Positions 13,732 through 19,675 of a stretch of DNA of 20,182 bases are shown one piece after another; the stretch's first letter is position 1; the number at the start of each line of letters is the position of its first letter. The translations under genes were made by a program, and so were the position numbers. Source of the DNA: a virus; the IMG/VR virus record IMGVR_UViG_3300037258_000390, positions 1 through 20,182 of that record. One strand, given 5' to 3'. The notes under the pieces were generated by a model, which had not been told where the DNA came from, ran no database searches, and saw only the letters and a list, made by a program, of their open reading frames with translations.

Positions 13732-14963
13732 GCGGCCTGACGCCGCCTGGGGCGCGCGGCCAGTTTCGCGCGCGCCCCGGTGTGGCGCTCCCATCTGTCG
13801 ACCACGACGTCGACATAGGCCGGGTCGATCTCCATCGCGTAGCACGCGCGGCCGAGGTTCTCCGCCGCGATCAGCGTCGTCCCCGACCCGACGAACGGGT
13901 CGTAGACGGTCTCGAACTCGTGGTTGCGGATCGGGCGGGCCATGAGCTCGAGCGGCTTCTGCGTCGAGTGGCCACCGTCGACGTTGCGGTCCAGGCCGAC
14001 CTCCCACACCGTCGTCTGCTTCGCGTCGCCGCACCACCTGGCGGTAGCTCCGGCGCGGACCGCGTACCAGCACGGCTCGTGCCGCCAGTTGTAGTGGCCG
14101 CGGCTGATCGGGAAGTGCGGCTTCGACCAGATCAGCTGGTTGCGCACCACGTAGCCGGCCTGCTCGAGGCTCGCCTGGACGGTGCTGGCATGCCGGTCGG
14201 CATGCCAGACGTAGGCGACGTCAGCGCCGGCGATCTCCCACGCCTCGGTCCAGTCCGCGCGATCGTCGTTGGCGACGTGGCCTACGCGGCTCGCCGCGTA
14301 GGCCAGATGCCCGGCCTCCGCGGCCTCCTGCCGCCACTCCGGCCGGTAGTCGACACCATAGGGCGGGTCGGTCACGAGCAGGCCCGCCGGCCCGTTGTCG
14401 AAGAGCAGCTGCACGTCCACTAGCGACGTCGCGTCACCGCACAGCAGCCGGTGCGCGCCTAGCAGGTAGAGGTCACCGCGCCGGGTCTTCGGATCCGCGG
14501 GCGGCTCGCGCGGCTCGGTGTCACGGCCGTCCTGCGGCTGCTGCGAGGCGAGCAGCCGCGCCAAGTCCCGATCCGTGAACGCCGTCGCCTCGAACAGCGC
14601 CCGGTCACCCTCATGCACCGACGTCAGCATGTCGAGGAGCGCCTGGTCGTCGTAGCCGCCAAGCTCCGCCGTGTGATTGTCGGCGAGCGCATAGGCCTGC
14701 GCCATCGTGTCGTCGTCGTCGACCCACACGACCGCGATCTCCGCCCAGCCCAGCCGCTTCGCCGCAGCCAGCTGATGGTTGCCGGCGATCACCGTGCCGC
14801 GACCGCGCGGGCGCCGGCGCGCGACGATCGGCTTGCGCTGCCCGAACGCCTCATACGACCGGGCGACCGCGTCGACGTCGCCGACCCTCGGGTTGCCCGG
14901 AAGCGGGTCGAGCTTCGCGACCGGGAACGCCAGCGCGGCGAGGTCCTTGACGATGCCCGGCAT
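13728..14963 (-). CDS. ParB-like domain / DNA methyltransferase fusion
   Basis: 411 aa. N-terminal ParB/sulfiredoxin-like domain (1-~140) with LPGNPR, IAGNHQLAAAKRLGWAEI (a GxH-type motif) and a helical extension. The methyltransferase follows: motif IV DPPYGVDY (~199-206), HSTQKP (~332-337), and SAM-binding DPFVGSGTTLIAAEN (~355-369). Catalytic motif before SAM motif indicates the beta-class N6-adenine/N4-cytosine type. Phage and mobile-element ParB-MTase fusions usually protect DNA from host restriction; no restriction enzyme is visible here. ATG 14963 lacks a ribosome site but has a TAGGCT box 7 bases upstream. It is a lone leftward gene between rightward operons, looking like an inserted cassette. 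Confidence 0.92.
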   Translation of the reverse strand: MPGIVKDLAALAFPVAKLDPLPGNPRVGDVDAVARSYEAFGQRKPIVARRRPRGRGTVIAGNHQLAAAKRLGWAEIAVVWVDDDDTMAQAYALADNHTAELGGYDDQALLDMLTSVHEGDRALFEATAFTDRDLARLLASQQPQDGRDTEPREPPADPKTRRGDLYLLGAHRLLCGDATSLVDVQLLFDNGPAGLLVTDPPYGVDYRPEWRQEAAEAGHLAYAASRVGHVANDDRADWTEAWEIAGADVAYVWHADRHASTVQASLEQAGYVVRNQLIWSKPHFPISRGHYNWRHEPCWYAVRAGATARWCGDAKQTTVWEVGLDRNVDGGHSTQKPLELMARPIRNHEFETVYDPFVGSGTTLIAAENLGRACYAMEIDPAYVDVVVDRWERHTGARAKLAARPRRRQAA

Positions 14964-14976
14964 GCGATGGAGCCTA
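14964..14976 (-). promoter_or_regulatory. Likely leaderless promoter of ParB-methyltransferase
   Basis: On the minus strand TAGGCT (14976-14971) fits TANNNT and precedes ATG 14963 by 7 bases, with no Shine-Dalgarno in between. A weak -35 (AAGATA) lies 17 bases farther upstream. Together these suggest an autonomous leaderless transcript for this gene. Confidence 0.45.
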
Positions 14977-15266
14977 TCCGTCCGGCCCGGCGGTATCTTC
15001 CCTCGGGCGAACGGGCTCTGCCCGCTTGCGGTTGGGCCGTCACCCCATGAGCCAGGTCCTAGGTTCTGGCGTCCGGGTGGCGGCCCTTCCGGGCTCTACG
15101 GGCGCACGTCACGCCGTTTGCCGCCCGCTCGCCGCGACGCCTATGCCCCGCCCCTCCCAGGCCTTCTGCGCCGCTGTGACCGGCTCCTGTGAGTCCGTCC
15201 GATGCCCGGGCCAATGTGCCCAACCGCGCCGAGTCGCGCCCCGGATCCCGCAAGCCGAGGAGGACC
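14964..15266. other. Divergent non-coding region (303 bases), no clear gene
   Basis: Between the leftward methyltransferase start and the rightward Cys-pair gene. It must hold the rightward promoter, but no clear -10/-35 pair is seen. An imperfect dyad lies at about 15007-15030 (CGGGC-TCT-GCCCG core), a possible operator. A rightward frame from ATG 15047 to 15304 (85 aa, Cys-containing) has weaker third-position bias, no ribosome site and a low-complexity reading, so it is not called. A GTG at 15189 is an in-frame longer start for the next gene. Confidence 0.4.
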
Positions 15267-15485
15267 GTGAGCAACGAACTACCCCCGAACCCCCGCTGCC
15301 GTGATTGCCAAGGCCGAGGCTGGGTGATCGTGCCCGCCCAGATCACCGTCCAGCGCTGGGTGCCCCGCCGGCGCACAGCGACCGGCGAGAGGCCCAGTCA
15401 CTTTCGCACCGTCCGCGTCGACCATCCGCGCGTAGGCCGGATCGTCGAGTGCCACTGCCACGACCCGCAACTGGCCGCCGCATGA
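15267..15485 (+). CDS. Small Cys-pair protein (72 aa)
   Basis: The GTG at 15267 has AGGAGG 3 bases upstream, a short spacing; an in-frame GTG at 15189 without a ribosome site would add 26 residues. Cys pairs sit near both ends: PRCRDCQGRGW (DnaJ-zinc-finger-like C-x2-C-x-G-x-G) and ECHCHDPQLAA. The middle is basic (QRWVPRRRTATGERP) and may be a beta sheet between the two zinc-ligand pairs. This is a common actinophage microprotein form with unknown role. It is coupled by ATGA to the next gene. Confidence 0.75.
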   Translation: MSNELPPNPRCRDCQGRGWVIVPAQITVQRWVPRRRTATGERPSHFRTVRVDHPRVGRIVECHCHDPQLAAA

Positions 15486-16087
15486 CCGACCGCGCCGTTC
15501 TCTACGTCGTAAGCCCCGACGGCGAGGTCGAGGACGAGATCCAGAACCTCGACCAGGCCCGTGTTCGCATCCAACAGCTGCGCGACGAGCTCACCGCCAA
15601 GGAGCGCATGATCCGCTCCCAGGCGCACACCATCGGCGAGATGAGCCGCGACCGTGACGCCGAAGCCGAACGCCACCGCTACTGGCCGGCCGCAGTGAAG
15701 CTCTTCGCCGAGTGGGCCGAGATCACCGGCCACACGAAGGCGCAGTGGACGGCCGACCGGTTCCGCGAGAGCGAGCGCTTCATCCGCCTGTACGGCGAGG
15801 AGGTCGTGCGCGTCGCGATCCACGGCATCCACCACGACCACTACGTCAGCCAGCGCCGCAACGGCACGAGCCGTCACCACGATGGCTGGCAGGTCCTCTT
15901 CCGCGACACCGCCCGGTTCGAGGAGGCCGTCGCCGCCGCGCCCGTCCAGATGCTCCGCGCGCTCCTGGACGCCGGCGAGCTCGACAAGCTCCCGACCGCC
16001 CGCGAGGTCGCCGAGCGCGTCGCCGGCCAAGAGTTCGACAAGCGCGCGACCGCCGGCGACCAGCGCACACTCGACATCGGCGCATGA
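15482..16087 (+). CDS. Replication-associated-type protein (201 aa)
   Basis: ATG 15482, ATGA overlap. Residues 10-65 are a coiled coil (NLDQARVRIQQLRDELTAKE, MIRSQAHTIGEMSRDRDAEA). Residues ~70-150 form a helical domain: WPAAVKLFAEWAEITGHTKA, FRESERFIRLYGEEVVRVAI and HGIHHDHYVSQRRNGT, with a GWQVLFRDTARFEEAV end. That order (crop-like H..a.wT.dR....I..lY..e.v..AI.G) resembles a domain in phage replication-initiation or helicase-loader-type proteins in actinophages. The residual C-terminus is charged and less ordered. The replication role is inferred from pattern and from the adjacent methyltransferase; no ATPase or primase motif is present. Confidence 0.72.
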   Translation: MTDRAVLYVVSPDGEVEDEIQNLDQARVRIQQLRDELTAKERMIRSQAHTIGEMSRDRDAEAERHRYWPAAVKLFAEWAEITGHTKAQWTADRFRESERFIRLYGEEVVRVAIHGIHHDHYVSQRRNGTSRHHDGWQVLFRDTARFEEAVAAAPVQMLRALLDAGELDKLPTAREVAERVAGQEFDKRATAGDQRTLDIGA

Positions 16088-16596
16088 GCCTCGTCCGCTT
16101 CAAGGCGCAGAACCACCAGCAACAGCTGGTCGCGCGCGGGCCGCGCCTCGACGTCGACGAGCGGATCACCGAGCCCGCCTGGTTCGCCGCCTTGGACCGG
16201 CGCTTCCACTTCACCATCGACGTCGCCGCGCTCGCGCGGAACACCAAGTGCGAGCGGTTCTACAGCCCGGACGACAACGGCCTCGATCAGCCGTGGGCCG
16301 GCGAACGCGTCTGGTGCAACCCGCCGTTCTCGTCGATCGAACCGTGGGTCGTCAAGGCCTGGGCCGAGGTCGACGCGCCGCTCATCGTCATGCTCGTGCC
16401 CGCCAACCGGACCGAGCAGCCCTGGTGGCAGGAGCTCGTCGAGCCGCACCGTGACGGGGGGGGGCGTCTATCGGTCGAGTTTCTCGCCGGCCGGATCCGC
16501 TTCCTCCTGCCCGGCCAGGTCACCCCAGCCGCCAACACCCGGCCGCCGTTCGGTTGCGCGCTGCTCATCTGGAGCAGTAGGGTGGCGCCGTCATGA
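16084..16596 (+). CDS. Dam-like phage N6-adenine methyltransferase
   Basis: 170 aa from ATG 16084. Characteristic Dam-type phage enzyme: FTIDVAALARNTKCERFYSP with SAM-site-like Asp, LDQPWAGERVWCNPPFS (catalytic NPPF at 79-82), EPWVVKAW, and C-terminal VEFLAGRIRFLLPG and GCALLIW strands. It methylates adenine in DNA, probably to evade restriction or to mark phage DNA. Length and motif order are normal. An uninterrupted run of nine G (16456-16464) encodes Asp-Gly-Gly-Gly near residues 124-127; one base gained or lost would end the enzyme before its last strands. As sequenced the frame is intact. ATGA overlaps follow on both sides. Confidence 0.9.
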   Translation: MSLVRFKAQNHQQQLVARGPRLDVDERITEPAWFAALDRRFHFTIDVAALARNTKCERFYSPDDNGLDQPWAGERVWCNPPFSSIEPWVVKAWAEVDAPLIVMLVPANRTEQPWWQELVEPHRDGGGRLSVEFLAGRIRFLLPGQVTPAANTRPPFGCALLIWSSRVAPS

Positions 16597-16611
16597 CGAG
16601 CCTGAACGCAA

Positions 16612-16640
16612 CCGGCCGGCACCTTGTGAGTGCCGGCCGG
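16612..16640. promoter_or_regulatory. Perfect 11-bp stem-loop between methyltransferase and DUF3072-like gene
   Basis: CCGGCCGGCAC (16612-16622) pairs perfectly with 16630-16640 across a 7-base loop (CTTGTGA). No T-tract follows (GTAAGGAGC), so it is not a standard intrinsic terminator. It lies 62 bases before the next start and could be an attenuator, mRNA processing site, or operator. The following DNA holds AAGGAGG at 16691-16697. Confidence 0.6.
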
Positions 16641-16701
16641 GTAAGGAGCACCCCCGCGCCCCGACACACCCACCTTCGACGATCAAGAAGAAGGAGGCGG
16701 C

Positions 16702-17043
16702 GTGTGCGCTGAGCATACAGGCCCGAACCGGACAGAAGTCCTCGCCAAGCTCCGCGCCGAACGCCGCCGCCGCGGCCGAAGCCTTCGAGGCCTCTACCGG
16801 CTCACCACCCAAGCCGCGCTCGCCGAGCTCGCGCAACGCGCGCCCGACACCTTCACCCCACCCCCAGTTCCCGCACGCTGGCAACGCCCGCGCGACGAGC
16901 CCACCCCCGCGCAACTCCACGACCTGGCCGTCCTCGCACGCCGCCACGGCCGAACCGTCCCACCCGATCTTTCACGCGCCGACGCCTCCCGGCTCCTCGC
17001 GCGCTGGAAGCAAGCACCACCCGACGCACAGCCCCCGACGTAG
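16702..17043 (+). CDS. DUF3072-like small protein (113 aa)
   Basis: GTG 16702 with AAGGAGG 4 bases upstream. Residues ~15-45 are basic helix (VLAKLRAERRRRGRSLRGLY, TTQAALAELAQRAPD), followed by a Pro-rich spacer. Residues ~67-101 read TPAQLHDLAVLARRHGRTVP then DLSRADASRLLARWK, which fits the DUF3072 pattern (T-x-x-Q-x3-L-x2-L ... L-T-x-A-x-A-S-x-x-I). The family is small, of unknown function, and found in actinobacteria and phages. The Ala/Pro tail is low complexity. The gene ends at TAG 17041-17043, inside a hairpin. Confidence 0.7.
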   Translation: MCAEHTGPNRTEVLAKLRAERRRRGRSLRGLYRLTTQAALAELAQRAPDTFTPPPVPARWQRPRDEPTPAQLHDLAVLARRHGRTVPPDLSRADASRLLARWKQAPPDAQPPT

Positions 17044-17067
17044 GAGCCGGCGCGCGGGACCGGCTCC
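17043..17067. terminator. Hairpin at operon end (8-bp stem)
   Basis: GGAGCCGG (17043-17050) pairs perfectly with 17060-17067 around a 9-base loop, starting at the last base of the stop codon. No T-tract follows, so it is a weak candidate on its own. With the much stronger hairpin at 17255-17282 it probably closes the rightward operon. The 17068-17254 stretch between them shows no ORF with a ribosome site and no recognised RNA; a short dyad GGCCTT-gg-AAGGCC sits at about 17131-17144. Confidence 0.5.
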
Positions 17068-17254
17068 GCGCCTCATACCACCGGCAGGTGAAAGACGCGA
17101 CGCCTCTGCTTGGGCGCAACGAGACCCCCGGCCTTGGAAGGCCGTGGAAATCAACGCAACGCGGTCGCACCGAATCCGCAGCTGTGGTGTGTCTCTTAAC
17201 TGAGAAGGGCGTAGCCGTCCATTACCACCAACGCTCGCGTCGGGACCAAACGAG

Positions 17255-17282
17255 AAGAGCCGCCCACGTGGGGGCGGCTCTT
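17255..17282. terminator. Bidirectional intrinsic terminator
   Basis: AAGAGCCGCCC (17255-17265) pairs perfectly with GGGCGGCTCTT (17272-17282) around a 6-base loop. Its 11-bp stem is A-rich at the outer left edge and T-rich at the right, so it can act in both directions. It sits between convergent genes (rightward 16702-17043 and leftward 17311-17625), exactly where such an element is expected. It is the cleanest terminator in the window. Confidence 0.8.
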
Positions 17283-17286
17283 CAAC

Positions 17287-17302
17287 GCGGGTTCGAATCC
17301 GC
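17287..17302. other. tRNA T-arm-like dyad, possible attachment core
   Basis: GGTTCGAATCC (17290-17300), the classic T-arm core, flanked by GCGG and CCGC as a 4-bp stem with an 8-base loop. A real T-arm has a 5-bp stem and 7-base loop; this is one base short, and no acceptor, D or anticodon arm fits upstream, so it is not a tRNA gene. Phage attachment sites often copy a tRNA 3' end, so this may be an attP core, or a chance dyad. No integrase gene is in the window. Confidence 0.3.
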
Positions 17303-17310
17303 TGCGAAGG

Positions 17311-17625
17311 CTACTCGCCGAGCAGACTGATCCTCGTCTGGCTCCCCGCCGCGGTGTCGAACTCGACGTGACGCTCCGGCGTCGAGCTCGTCTTGATCCG
17401 AAACCGGCCGCACCGCGCGACCGTATCCGGCTCGAGATCGAGGCCGGCGAGCATGCCCTTCGCCGCGTCGTTGGCTTCCTTGAGCGCGCGGGCCGTCACG
17501 GCGTTCTTGTTCTTCGCCGTCTGCCGGCGCTCCAACGCGGCCTCCAACAGATCGTTGGTGATGACCTGATCGAACAGGCTGTCCTGGTCGTCAGGCGCGG
17601 CGCTACTACGTGCTGGCTCCGCCAC
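17311..17625 (-). CDS. Small conserved-type protein (104 aa), lone leftward gene
   Basis: GTG 17625 with AAAGGAGC about 5 bases upstream. The N-terminus is polar and disordered (EPARSSAAPDDQDSLFDQ), then helical ERRQTAKNKNAVTARALKEA and DAAKGMLAGL. The C-terminus is beta-like: DTVARCGRFRIKTS then ERHVEFDTAAGSQTRISL. The RCGRFRI...R..VEF pattern resembles small phage proteins found beside recombination genes, with no known activity. It is divergently placed from the recT-like gene and shares that 141-base intergenic region. Confidence 0.72.
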   Translation of the reverse strand: MAEPARSSAAPDDQDSLFDQVITNDLLEAALERRQTAKNKNAVTARALKEANDAAKGMLAGLDLEPDTVARCGRFRIKTSSTPERHVEFDTAAGSQTRISLLGE

Positions 17626-17766
17626 AGGCGCTCCTTTCGGTGAGGCTGTTTTCGCCAGCGTAACGGCCGGTTCGGAGGGTGCTTTCCGTCCGACCGCGCC
17701 AGTACGGTTGTTACTGCGGTCGCCAGTGCTGGGACCGCCGCAACCAACCCCCGAGGAGGAACCCCG
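17626..17766. promoter_or_regulatory. Divergent intergenic region upstream of recT-like gene
   Basis: 141 bases with the leftward ribosome site at one end and GAGGAGGAACCCCG before ATG 17767 at the other. Candidate rightward -10 boxes include TACGGT (17703-17708), and leftward TACGCT on the minus strand near 17660; neither has a good -35. A nested inverted repeat spans 17706-17745 (separate entry). Expected to be an early promoter region. Confidence 0.45.
17706..17745. repeat. Nested inverted repeat in recT-like leader
   Basis: Three nested arm pairs: GGTTG (17706-17710) with CAACC (17741-17745), GCGGTC (17716-17721) with GACCGC (17733-17738), and CCAG (17723-17726) with CTGG (17729-17732). 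It could form an RNA hairpin just before the ribosome site (starts ~17754) or be an operator for a regulator such as the nearby XRE protein. Confidence 0.6.
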
Positions 17767-18753
17767 ATGACCGAACCGAGCACCGAGCTCGAGCGCTTCC
17801 AGCCACGCCCGCAGGCCGTCGTTCCGGCCGCGCTACCGACCGGCGCGGAGATCGACTCGCTCGTCCGCCTGGGCCGCATGCTCAGCAGCGCGCTCACCAC
17901 CTCAAGCGACCTGCTCAGCGTCGACAAGGCCGTCACGAAGATCCTCTTGGGCCGCGACCTCGGCCTCACGCCGGCGCAGGCGATGCAGCTGATCCACATC
18001 TTCGACGGGCACGTCCAGATGCACTACTCCGGCCTGCTCGGTTTCATCCGCGCCCGCGACGGCTACGACTACCGCATCGTCGAGAACACCGTCGAGCGGT
18101 GCACGATCGTCGCGACCGCGAGCGACTGGCGCGGCATGGGCTTCTATCAGGTCGCCGAGAAGGACGAGCCGGTCGAGGCGGGGGTGACCTGGACGGCGAG
18201 CGGCAACTACGACTTCCGCGTCACGACGACGATGCAGATGGCCGACGCCGAGGGCTGGTCGAAGAAGCGCTCCGGCGCGACGAAGGAGATGTGGCAGAAG
18301 ATGCCCAGGGTGATGCTGCTCGCCCGCGCGGCGTCGACGCTGGTCCGCCAGCACATGCCCGAGGTCTGCAACGGGATGCCGGTCTACGTCGACGACGAGA
18401 TCGAGATGATCCGCGCGCGCCTCAGCGCCGGCGACGGGTCCGGCGACGCCGCCGGGCACGAGCTTCCCCAGGCCGTCGAGCGGCTGCTCCTGGATGCCAG
18501 GGCGGTCGGCTACAAGCCGCTCTCCGACCGCGGCGTGATCGAGCTCGTCGTCCACGGCCGCGACGACAGCGAGGTCACGGCGTGGCTGCAACAGTCGCGC
18601 ATCGAGCTTGACGCCTTCATCGCCGACCGCGACGCCCGCGTCGCAGCCGCCGAGCAGCCCGCAGCCGAGCCTGAGACTCCGCCCGAGGGCGAGGAAGAGG
18701 TCGCCGACGCCGAGGTCGTCACCGAGGCTCCTGATGCCCCGCCAGCCGAGTAG
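17767..18753 (+). CDS. recT: RecT-family single-strand annealing protein
   Basis: 328 aa from ATG 17767 with GAGGAGG upstream. Such proteins anneal complementary single strands during phage recombination and replication. Typical order: AVTKILLGRDLGLTPAQAMQ (~55-75), LIHIFDGHVQMHYSGLLGFI, GYDYRIVENTVERCTIVATA, MWQKMPRVMLLARAASTLVR (~177-196) and HMPEVCNGM. The acidic Glu/Ala tail is common in RecT ends. Starts after a dyad leader and lies in one operon with a PD-(D/E)XK nuclease beginning at 19668, its expected partner. The final 20 bases overlap the XRE gene. Confidence 0.88.
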   Translation: MTEPSTELERFQPRPQAVVPAALPTGAEIDSLVRLGRMLSSALTTSSDLLSVDKAVTKILLGRDLGLTPAQAMQLIHIFDGHVQMHYSGLLGFIRARDGYDYRIVENTVERCTIVATASDWRGMGFYQVAEKDEPVEAGVTWTASGNYDFRVTTTMQMADAEGWSKKRSGATKEMWQKMPRVMLLARAASTLVRQHMPEVCNGMPVYVDDEIEMIRARLSAGDGSGDAAGHELPQAVERLLLDARAVGYKPLSDRGVIELVVHGRDDSEVTAWLQQSRIELDAFIADRDARVAAAEQPAAEPETPPEGEEEVADAEVVTEAPDAPPAE

Positions 18754-18964
18754 CAGCGACGAGTACGCCCGCCGCATCGAGCGTCACCTGCGCGAGTTCC
18801 GCGACGCCGTCAGCATGAGCCGAATGGAGCTCGCCCAGAGGGCCGGGTGCACCGACACCGCGATCCGGTTCTGGGAGACCGGGCAACGCCAGATCGGCGC
18901 CGCCTATCTCGCCCGCATCGCCGACGCGCTCGACCGGCCCATCGAGGAGTTCCTGCAGCCATGA
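18734..18964 (+). CDS. XRE-family helix-turn-helix regulator (76 aa)
   Basis: ATG 18734 with GAGG 6 bases before it, overlapping the recT-like end by 20 bases. Nearly the whole protein is an HTH_3 domain: RIERHLREFRDAVSMSRMEL, AQRAGCTDTAIRFWETGQRQ, ARIADALDRPIEEFLQ. It has no protease or oligomerisation domain, so it is not a classic lambda-type repressor. It may autoregulate the recombination operon; the inverted repeat at 17706-17745 is a candidate site. Confidence 0.85.
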   Translation: MPRQPSSSDEYARRIERHLREFRDAVSMSRMELAQRAGCTDTAIRFWETGQRQIGAAYLARIADALDRPIEEFLQP

Positions 18965-19170
18965 CCCACACCGAGTACGGGCACTGCCCGATGTGCGGCC
19001 GCCGGACCGCGCTCCGCCGAGGCGGCCAGGTCCGACAGCACTACGCCGGCCGCCAAGCCCACCACATGGGCAACGCGATCTGCGGCGGATCCGGCCTGCC
19101 CTGCGTCGAGATCGCCGGCGAAATCCACCCCCTCGAGCAGCTGGCCCTGGCGAAGAAGGCGACCGGGTGA
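18961..19170 (+). CDS. Small zinc-ribbon-like protein (69 aa)
   Basis: ATG 18961, ATGA overlap. It has GHCPMCGRRTALRRGG (C-x2-C knuckle), a basic middle with QHYAGRQAHHM, and ICGGSGLPCVEIAGE (second Cys pair). The C-x2-C ... H ... C-x6-C arrangement suggests one zinc site. Similar microproteins occur in early actinophage operons, with unknown function. Tightly coupled to the next gene. Confidence 0.75.
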   Translation: MTHTEYGHCPMCGRRTALRRGGQVRQHYAGRQAHHMGNAICGGSGLPCVEIAGEIHPLEQLALAKKATG

Positions 19171-19403
19171 TCGTGCTCACCGACCGCGAAGCCGCCACGC
19201 TCGTCGTCGCGCTCAAGACCGGCGAGCACGGCCGCGGCTACACCGAGGCGTACAGCCACCTCCTCGCCGGCGCACGCCGCTTCGCCCAAGACCCCGGCGC
19301 CGCCGACCCGGCCGACCGGCGCGAGCACCGCGACTCCTCCGGTGCCGAGCACCGTGCGGCACGCGACACCGGCCCGTGGGGCGACGAGAGGTTCTGGCCG
19401 TGA
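19167..19403 (+). CDS. Small hypothetical protein (78 aa)
   Basis: GTG 19167 overlaps the upstream stop (GTGA). The N-terminal part is helical (LTDREAATLVVALKTGEHGR, YTEAYSHLLAGARRF). The C-terminal half is polar and rich in Asp/Arg/Glu, probably disordered, ending DTGPWGDERFWP. No domain recognised. Its frame and coupling are good, but the tail's low complexity leaves its extent the only doubt. Confidence 0.65.
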   Translation: MIVLTDREAATLVVALKTGEHGRGYTEAYSHLLAGARRFAQDPGAADPADRREHRDSSGAEHRAARDTGPWGDERFWP

Positions 19404-19675
19404 GCCTGTTCGCCGATGCGCTGGCCGCGATCGCCGACGAGCGCGCCGTCAACCAGGAGCACGCACTCGACGAGGACACCATCCAGGTGATGCTCGACCG
19501 TCACGGCGTCGACTACTCCGACGCCTCGCCAATCGTCGGCCGGATCATCCAGCACTTCTGTGGCGAAGTGGGCCTCAGCGACGACGCGGCCAAGGCGCTG
19601 ATGACGACGTTCGCGTACGGCATCGCGCTCGGCCGCCACATCGAACGACTCGAGAGAGGAACCCCCGATGAGTGA
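19400..19675 (+). CDS. Small acidic helical protein (91 aa)
   Basis: GTG 19400 overlaps the previous stop. The protein is acidic and mostly helical: SLFADALAAIADERAVNQEH, DTIQVMLDRHGVDYSDAS, GRIIQHFCGEVGLSDDAAKA, and GIALGRHIERLERG. No Cys pairs or membrane segments. It lies directly before the nuclease gene, overlapping it by 8 bases, and may act with the recombination module. That is inference from position. Confidence 0.7.
   Translation: MSLFADALAAIADERAVNQEHALDEDTIQVMLDRHGVDYSDASPIVGRIIQHFCGEVGLSDDAAKALMTTFAYGIALGRHIERLERGTPDE

Noticed and set aside
15047-15304. Rightward 85-aa frame from ATG 15047 in the divergent gap
   Set aside because: No ribosome site, weaker G/C third-position bias, a low-complexity reading and a 38-base overlap with a better-supported gene. 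It remains possible but unsupported.
16593-16712. 39-aa frame coupled by ATGA to the Dam-like gene
   Set aside because: The reading is mostly an Arg-rich tail over a stem-loop and a ribosome site, and it overlaps the next gene. The stem-loop and AAGGAGG explain the sequence better.
17215-17310. A tRNA gene ending in the GGTTCGAATCC element
   Set aside because: The T-arm is one base short, no matching acceptor stem or D-arm was found upstream, and the 17255-17282 stem occupies the expected anticodon/variable region.
17088-17330. Rightward 80-aa frame from GTG 17088
   Set aside because: It runs through the terminator and into the opposite gene, has no ribosome site, and its sequence does not resemble a protein.
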